Assembly: GCA_035390965.1 (NCBI GenBank)
Contig: DAOPKE010000016.1
Span: 1 to 38,299, forward strand
From: GWF2-43-63 sp035390965
GTDB taxonomy: Bacteria > Bacteroidota > Bacteroidia > Bacteroidales > DTU049
Length of the DNA: 38,299 bases
Direction: 5' to 3'
The notes under the pieces are model-generated. The model ran no database searches. It saw only the letters and a program-made list of their open reading frames with translations, and was not told the DNA's origin. Each line of letters opens with the position of its first letter. The stretch's first letter is position 1. Both the position numbers and the translations under genes were made by a program. This document shows positions 33,021 through 38,299 of this stretch, piece after piece.

Positions 33021-34406
33021 TTATCCCATCAGCATGTGCTCCAACACATAAAAACCAATGCCGGCAAGATATCCAATTAAAGCAAGCCAGGAAATGTGCT
33101 TAAGATACCATATAAAGTCAATTTTTTCGAGACCCATAGCTGCAACACCAGCTGCTGAGCCAATGATGAGCATACTTCCGCCGGTTCCGGCGGTATAAGC
33201 CAGATATTCCCAGAACAAGCCATCCTGAACAAAATTGGCCAGATAACCCGTAGCACCAGGATCAGCTATCGGGTACATACCCATGGCACCAGCCACGAGT
33301 GGCACATTATCGACCACCGCTGAAAGAACGCCAATGGCACCACCAATCAGATAAACATCACCCAGACTGTCATCGAGGGCCTGCGCAAGCACGCTAAGCT
33401 GACCAGCCGACTGCAAAGCGGCCACGGCCGAAAGAATTCCAAGGAAAAACAATACCGTTGGTACATCGACTTTTGTCAGAATAGATGTAACACTGAGCTT
33501 TTGTTCCTTTGGTTTTTTGAAATGAAGAATTTCCGTAATCATCCAGATAATGGCCAGAGAAAGCAGCATGCCCATATACGGAGGAAGATGTGTGATGGTT
33601 TTAAATACCGGGACAAACAACAGTCCACCAACTCCAAGACCAAGCATTAAATTACGCTCAAATGACGTGGTTTTGGATTTTTTTTCTGCATCAATTTTTG
33701 GTCTGGTAACATTTCCTTTCATGGTCATGCTTAACAGCAGCAATGGAACAACCATACAAACCAGACTTGGAATAAATACACCAACAATAATATTAACCGT
33801 TGTTACCTGACCTCCAATCCAAAGCATAATGGTAGTAACATCACCGATGGGCGACCAGGCACCACCGGCATTGGCTGCCAGAACAACCATACTGGCATAG
33901 AACCATCGTGTATGCTTGTCATCAATAAGTTTTCGCAACAAAGCAACCATAACAATGGTTGTCGTCAGATTGTCAAGCATGGCTGAAAGGAAGAAAGAAA
34001 TAAAACTGATAATCCAGAGCAGCTTTACCTTATGCGTAGTTTTAATCCTGTCAGTAATAACCTTGAATCCCTCGTGCTGATCGGTAATTTCAACAATAGT
34101 CATGGCGCCCAGCAAAAAGAAAAGAATTTCGCTTATTTCGCCCAGATGCTCGATAATCTGATTATGAACAATAAAATGCTGCATTCCTTCAATTGTATTT
34201 GCTTCGGGATTGGCAGCAAAATACTCATTCCAGGCGGTACTTACTCCACTTGTAAAGATATCAAAGGCACCTGAAATGTAAACGACCCAGGTTAATGAGC
34301 CAATCAACAAAGCTGAGGCAGCCTTGTCTATTTTCAGCGGGTGTTCGAGTGCTATGGCAAGATAACCAAGAACGAACACAATAACCATCAGTAAAAACAT
34401 GTCCAT
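33021..34406 (-). CDS. nhaD: Na+/H+ antiporter NhaD
   Basis: NhaD exchanges cytoplasmic sodium for external protons and supports salt and alkali tolerance. The 461-aa protein is almost entirely transmembrane (about 12 segments). Recognisable blocks are LDNLTTTIVMVALLRKL, AANAGGAWSPIGDVTTIMLW, LGILSAVAALQSAG and VVDNVPLVAGAMGMYP, with intramembrane aspartates, followed by TAGTGGSMLIIGSAAGVAAMG. These match the NhaD branch of the ion transporter superfamily. It is monocistronic, with a consensus promoter and a strong terminator. Confidence 0.94.
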   Translation of the reverse strand: MDMFLLMVIVFVLGYLAIALEHPLKIDKAASALLIGSLTWVVYISGAFDIFTSGVSTAWNEYFAANPEANTIEGMQHFIVHNQIIEHLGEISEILFFLLGAMTIVEITDQHEGFKVITDRIKTTHKVKLLWIISFISFFLSAMLDNLTTTIVMVALLRKLIDDKHTRWFYASMVVLAANAGGAWSPIGDVTTIMLWIGGQVTTVNIIVGVFIPSLVCMVVPLLLLSMTMKGNVTRPKIDAEKKSKTTSFERNLMLGLGVGGLLFVPVFKTITHLPPYMGMLLSLAIIWMITEILHFKKPKEQKLSVTSILTKVDVPTVLFFLGILSAVAALQSAGQLSVLAQALDDSLGDVYLIGGAIGVLSAVVDNVPLVAGAMGMYPIADPGATGYLANFVQDGLFWEYLAYTAGTGGSMLIIGSAAGVAAMGLEKIDFIWYLKHISWLALIGYLAGIGFYVLEHMLMG

Positions 34407-34430
34407 AATGAGCTGTGTTTAAATTTGGCG

Positions 34431-34458
34431 CAAAAGTATAAAAAGCTTTTTTAACCAA
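34431..34458 (-). promoter_or_regulatory. Consensus promoter of nhaD
   Basis: TTG at 34456-34458 and TACTTTTG at 34431-34438 on the minus strand are separated by 17 nt. The ATG is 25 nt downstream of the -7 box. Confidence 0.7.
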
Positions 34459-34526
34459 CCCCATTGCGAAGTGGTTAAAATTACGCTTCTTTAACTGATT
34501 AAAATCATTCGACCAAAACTAACACC

Positions 34527-36953
34527 TCAGAACGGATAACCGATTCCAAAACTTAAGGTTGTACTTTTCAATGGTTTATCAAATCCAACCCACATTTCAC
34601 CATCCGGAAGAGCCGGATCCCTAAGCGGGAAAGAAGCATCGATTCTGAAAATAAAGAAATCAAAATCAAGCCGCAGTCCTAAACCGGTACCAACACCAAA
34701 TTGTTTGTAAAAATCGAGGCCCGGAAACTCGCCTCCCGGAAACTCCTCGCTGGCATTTTTGAGCCATACATTGCCAGCATCGACAAACAAAGCGCCGTTG
34801 AACCAACTAATAATCGGGAAGCGGTATTCGAAATTAAACACCATACTGATATCGCCGGTGCGATCAAAAAAAGTGCTGTCGGTATATGTACCAGGTCCCA
34901 GCGAACGGAATTTCCAGGCCCTGATGTCATTGGAACCGGAAGCCGAATAACTTTTCTCAAAAGGCAGCAACATGCTGTTTCCAAAAGGAATACCAAAGCC
35001 AAAGAAAAAACGACTGACAAAGGTGGTTTGATTCAACCAGGGTTTATAATATCTGAAATCAATATCAACTTTAGCAAATTGCGAGTAATTAATTCCCAAT
35101 ACTCTGTATATCTCGCCTTGCCGGGCGCTGTTGAAACTATTTCCAGGCCACAACATAAAAACACCTGCCTGCTCAATCAGTAATTTCCAGTAAAAATACG
35201 ATCTGTTTTTTCGCAAGGCCTGATTGCTTTTTATCATTGAAAAACCACAACCCGGAATAAAGTGATCTTCATAACTGTAGCGAATGGTTCTCGAAAACTG
35301 TGAAATGCGCTCTGCAAATAACGAATCAGGCAAAATGCGTACAAGATTGATGGGTAAATAAAACTGCATGACCGTTGTTGCCGATTCTTTCCATTCCAGC
35401 GTTGCCTTCAAATGGCTGATATATCGCTCATAGTCGGGGCGCAACTGATAACTGAATCCGGTAGAATATTTCATCATCGGGTGACTGCTCTGAGTAAACC
35501 AACTATTGTTTACAGGCGTTGTCAATCCTGCTTCTGTACTAATTTCAGCCGAGTTAAAAGGCAAGCCGCTAATAACATCATTTTTTTCTTCAAAAACAGT
35601 TTTCTGCAATTCAAGTCCACCCTTAAACCTGAAATTGAATTGTTCGGCTCCATGAAAAAGATTGCGGTTTTTATAAACCAGATTGCCGGCTGTGCCAAGA
35701 TTTCCGGATGAATTGGTGCCTTCAATTTCAACATTGACTGCCTGAACAGGCGACAAACTAAGTTCAACAAAAGCATCGAGCGGAATGGGTTGATCGGGTT
35801 GAACTCCGGCTGTATCGGGAACAAAGCGGATGTTGATGTATTTAAAAATATTCAGACTGCTAAGCTCAGCCTGCGTTTTATTGGCATTGCTCAAATTGAA
35901 ATAATGGTCTGTGCGGATAAAAATCTTTCGTGCAATAACCTTGGGTTTCACACGCATTGCTTCCTGATACAAAAAACAAAGTGTGTCAGCTTGTTTTCGA
36001 TTGCGAAGATGTTTTACATAATGTAATGTATCGTATTTCACAACACCCTCTGAAGTGACTGAGAAATCGGGCAAAACAACCAGCTTTCGGACTTTATATT
36101 TACGGTGATTATAAAATTCGGTAACGCCGTTTACTTGTTGAAAAGGCCTGTTGATTATAATCTTTACATTCAATTGTCTGTTACCGATGGTTGAATCAAT
36201 CTCGTAGCGTATATAAGATTTGCTGAATGCAAAATATCCAAGATTTTTCAAGTCGTCATTAATACGCATACGTTCACTTTCAAGCACATCTTCATTGTAA
36301 ATATTTCCCTGTTGTAAAAGAGAATTTGCTTTACCAGAAATAAGATAAGAATTAATATCAGCATCACCGGAAACAAATTCAATTTTATTAAATATGTATG
36401 GAACACCAGCTTTTATGCGGTATTCAACTTTCGCCTTATTATTTTTCTTATTAAAAATCATCGTATCAGAAACCTCGGCGTTAAAAAACCCGTGTTTTTT
36501 ACAATACAATTCCATTTGCGAAACACTTTGTTTAACAAGCCCCGAATCGAGAAAAACCGGTTCTTCTCCAACAGTATTCATCAACCAGCTGCGCAGTCCG
36601 CGTTTTGCTTTTTCCAGTTCCTTTTGTTCATTAATATATTTATTTGGATTTCGTTTCTTTTTCTTTTCAATTTTTTTTCTGATATCAGCTTCCTTTTTTT
36701 TAGTACGGTCTTTCATCAATGCACCCAGATTGTAAACTCCTGTATGCAGCCGCATACCAAGAAACTGTCTGTTTTCGTGTTGCCGGATCAACCCGTCAAG
36801 GTCGTAATAATCCAATGCCTTATTGTCAATAACAAGTTTTGTATCAGTAAGAAGAATCTTCCCGGGATTACGACGCGTTGTACTGCAGCCGGCCAGCAAA
36901 AGCGCAGCAAAAAAAAACGCAATGAGATGATATTTAAAAAAGACACTACTCAT
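34527..36953 (-). CDS. tamL: TamL-like BamA/Omp85-family outer-membrane lipoprotein
   Basis: Omp85 proteins insert beta-barrels into the outer membrane. The 808-aa protein has a lipoprotein signal with lipobox LLAGC, so it is a lipid-anchored Omp85 as in Bacteroidota TamL. A highly charged helical segment (about 80-120, KDRTKKKEADIRKKIEKKKK) is followed by POTRA-like domains (about 130-400; GFFNAEVSDT, AGVPYIFNKIEF, LNIFKYINIRF). The C-terminal barrel (about 420-808) contains GSNDIRAWKFRSLGPG, the Omp85 signature region, and ends TLSFGIGYPF. It overlaps the upstream ABC permease gene by 8 nt (ATGAGTAG), so its translation is probably coupled to it. A tamB gene is not in the window. Confidence 0.87.
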   Translation of the reverse strand: MSSVFFKYHLIAFFFAALLLAGCSTTRRNPGKILLTDTKLVIDNKALDYYDLDGLIRQHENRQFLGMRLHTGVYNLGALMKDRTKKKEADIRKKIEKKKKRNPNKYINEQKELEKAKRGLRSWLMNTVGEEPVFLDSGLVKQSVSQMELYCKKHGFFNAEVSDTMIFNKKNNKAKVEYRIKAGVPYIFNKIEFVSGDADINSYLISGKANSLLQQGNIYNEDVLESERMRINDDLKNLGYFAFSKSYIRYEIDSTIGNRQLNVKIIINRPFQQVNGVTEFYNHRKYKVRKLVVLPDFSVTSEGVVKYDTLHYVKHLRNRKQADTLCFLYQEAMRVKPKVIARKIFIRTDHYFNLSNANKTQAELSSLNIFKYINIRFVPDTAGVQPDQPIPLDAFVELSLSPVQAVNVEIEGTNSSGNLGTAGNLVYKNRNLFHGAEQFNFRFKGGLELQKTVFEEKNDVISGLPFNSAEISTEAGLTTPVNNSWFTQSSHPMMKYSTGFSYQLRPDYERYISHLKATLEWKESATTVMQFYLPINLVRILPDSLFAERISQFSRTIRYSYEDHFIPGCGFSMIKSNQALRKNRSYFYWKLLIEQAGVFMLWPGNSFNSARQGEIYRVLGINYSQFAKVDIDFRYYKPWLNQTTFVSRFFFGFGIPFGNSMLLPFEKSYSASGSNDIRAWKFRSLGPGTYTDSTFFDRTGDISMVFNFEYRFPIISWFNGALFVDAGNVWLKNASEEFPGGEFPGLDFYKQFGVGTGLGLRLDFDFFIFRIDASFPLRDPALPDGEMWVGFDKPLKSTTLSFGIGYPF

Positions 36954-38190
36954 ATCTCAATGATTCGATAGGATCAAGTCTGGCTGCCCTGTTGGCGGGA
37001 ATAAGCCCTGACAATATACCAACAATCAGCGTTAAAGTAAACCCCAGAATAACCCATCCCCAGGGAACAATAAAAATACCGTCAAGATAGATACTGATAA
37101 CATTTCCAGCCAACACCCCCAGCAGAATTCCGATCAATCCACCCATCTGACCAACCACAATACTTTCAATCAGAAACTGATTACGGATAGCCACACGAGT
37201 GGCTCCCATGGCTTTTCGCACACCAATTTCGCGGGTACGCTCCGAAACACTTACGAGCATAATGTTCATCAACCCAATGGAAGCACCAATCAGCGTTATA
37301 AAACCAATTAAAGTTGCAGCCAATGTAACATAACGGATATTTTCGAGCAGCATATTTACCATGCTGTCACTTTGACGAACATCAAAATTATCGGCTTGCC
37401 CCACCTTAAGTTTCCGTATGGTGCGGAAAACACCAGTGGCCTCTCCGGTTGCGGCCTCGAGCAGTTTTGTATCGATGGGCATAACATTGATGCGATACGA
37501 AACATCGGACTTGCTGAAATACCTGCGAACCGTTGTTACCGGCACCAGACAAGAATTATCACCAGAAAACCCGAATCCGCTTCCTTTGGTTTTCATTACA
37601 CCAACAACAACAAAACGGACAGGGCCAATTGAAATCTGTTTGCCAAGCGGATTTTCACCGGTCGGAAACAACACACCCTCCACTTCGCTGCCAATCACAG
37701 TTACATTGCGACCCATCTCGACTTCATGACGCGAAAAGCTGCGACCCTTTTCGATTTCCTGACCGCTGGTAATCATATAATTTTCATCAATTCCAAGCAC
37801 GCCAACATTTGGATTTGATTTTTCGAGATTATATTTTACGGTTGAAGAACCGGATGCATGCGTAAAAACAGATACTGTAGCAGGAAACTGATACCGTTTT
37901 TTGAATGTTGTTGCCTGATCCCATGTAATATCTTCAAATTCCACCCTGTCGTTTGAGCTGCGACCTCTGCTACCCCGCATCTGAACATCTGTAATGGTAA
38001 AAGTATTGCTCCCCATACGTGTAAAATTCTCGCTGAGCGAAAACTTGATCGATTCAATTGCCGTCAGAATACTGATAAGAGCCATAATGCCAAAAGCAAT
38101 AATCAGCACAGTCAGTATGGTTCTCAGCAAATGACTGCGCACCGACCGCAATGCAATATTAAAGCTTTCGCCTATGATTTTTAAATTCAT
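36946..38190 (-). CDS. MacB-like ABC transporter permease (FtsX/MacB_PCD)
   Basis: The 414-aa protein has an N-terminal membrane segment (LLRTILTVLIIAFGIMALIS), a periplasmic MacB_PCD domain (about 50-270) and three C-terminal segments of the FtsX type with SERTREIGVRKAMGATR and IPANRAARLDPIESLRYE. Such permeases pair with a LolD/MacB ATPase and move lipoproteins, peptides or signals at the envelope without classic transport channels. No ATPase gene is present in the window. Its 3' end overlaps tamL, linking it to outer-membrane biogenesis by context. Confidence 0.9.
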   Translation of the reverse strand: MNLKIIGESFNIALRSVRSHLLRTILTVLIIAFGIMALISILTAIESIKFSLSENFTRMGSNTFTITDVQMRGSRGRSSNDRVEFEDITWDQATTFKKRYQFPATVSVFTHASGSSTVKYNLEKSNPNVGVLGIDENYMITSGQEIEKGRSFSRHEVEMGRNVTVIGSEVEGVLFPTGENPLGKQISIGPVRFVVVGVMKTKGSGFGFSGDNSCLVPVTTVRRYFSKSDVSYRINVMPIDTKLLEAATGEATGVFRTIRKLKVGQADNFDVRQSDSMVNMLLENIRYVTLAATLIGFITLIGASIGLMNIMLVSVSERTREIGVRKAMGATRVAIRNQFLIESIVVGQMGGLIGILLGVLAGNVISIYLDGIFIVPWGWVILGFTLTLIVGILSGLIPANRAARLDPIESLRYE

Positions 38191-38251
38191 CTACACAATA
38201 TTAAGTGTTGATAATGTGCCGAAAATGAACGCCCATGAAAGAACAGATATA

Positions 38252-38259
38252 CAAAAGTA
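38252..38259 (-). promoter_or_regulatory. -7 promoter box (TACTTTTG) of the ABC permease-tamL operon
   Basis: The minus strand reads TACTTTTG with a leader of about 55-60 nt before the ATG at 38190. No -33 TTG is seen at the usual distance. Confidence 0.5.
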
Positions 38260-38299
38260 AACAATTATACATTTTGTTTTTCTGAACCAACGACGGACA

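Overview
This 38.3-kb window looks like a draft-assembly contig from a member of the Bacteroidota. Four things point there. Many genes carry the phylum's characteristic -7 promoter box TAnnTTTG just ahead of the start, and ribosome binding sites are weak. Two secreted proteins have or resemble type IX secretion (T9SS) C-terminal sorting domains. Several families typical of the phylum are present: a TamL-like lipoprotein, a DUF4837 lipoprotein, a Porin_O_P-like barrel and a CarboxypepD_reg-type TonB-dependent receptor. Intergenic spaces are loaded with short repeats and palindromes. Two runs of exactly 100 N interrupt a tandem repeat near 19 kb and mark assembly gaps, so the order is continuous but the repeat copy number is unknown. 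No tRNA, rRNA, CRISPR array, phage or transposase gene was seen. The species cannot be named from the sequence alone.

Layout. 1-4.4 kb (minus): mutS2, truncated by the window edge, then GDP-mannose pyrophosphorylase followed by a membrane-anchored J-domain protein. 4.5-8.8 kb: an outer-membrane porin, a repeat-rich gap, a DEDD-type exonuclease, and a lipoprotein gene overlapping mnmD (tRNA wobble-uridine methyltransferase). 8.9-12.4 kb (minus): a T9SS-exported propeller protein and a C69 dipeptidase, separated by a repeat-rich gap. 12.4-14.0 kb: an AAA/DUF4143 ATPase gene flanked on both sides by related inverted-repeat elements. 14.0-15.6 kb: divergent pabB and pabA (4-amino-4-deoxychorismate synthesis for folate) sharing a palindromic promoter. 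15.6-18.9 kb (minus): a PNPOx-family protein, a DUF2461 protein and an ABC-F ATPase whose promoter abuts a 54-bp minisatellite.

19.7-22.1 kb (plus): an outer-membrane barrel protein with Fe-superoxide dismutase, then an S4 RNA-binding protein coupled to a Cys-rich TPR/TonB-C protein. 22.2-24.7 kb (minus): an MltD-like LysM lytic transglycosylase and a DUF4837 lipoprotein. 25.0-27.1 kb (plus): a two-gene cassette of soluble, helical proteins that I do not recognise; it is the best candidate here for an undescribed system. 27.3-29.9 kb: divergent mntP (Mn efflux) and a secreted Reg_prop/SprB-repeat protein. 29.9-38.2 kb (minus): a TonB-dependent receptor with a small partner protein upstream, the NhaD Na+/H+ antiporter, and an ABC permease overlapping tamL.

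Most genes are housekeeping or cell-envelope genes. The main themes are envelope biogenesis (tamL, mltD, porin, TonB receptor), ion homeostasis (mntP, nhaD), folate synthesis (pabA/pabB) and translation or repair accessories (mutS2, ABC-F, mnmD, S4 protein). The unusual content is the unknown gene pair and the intergenic repeat and palindrome families, some of which appear to supply promoter elements.
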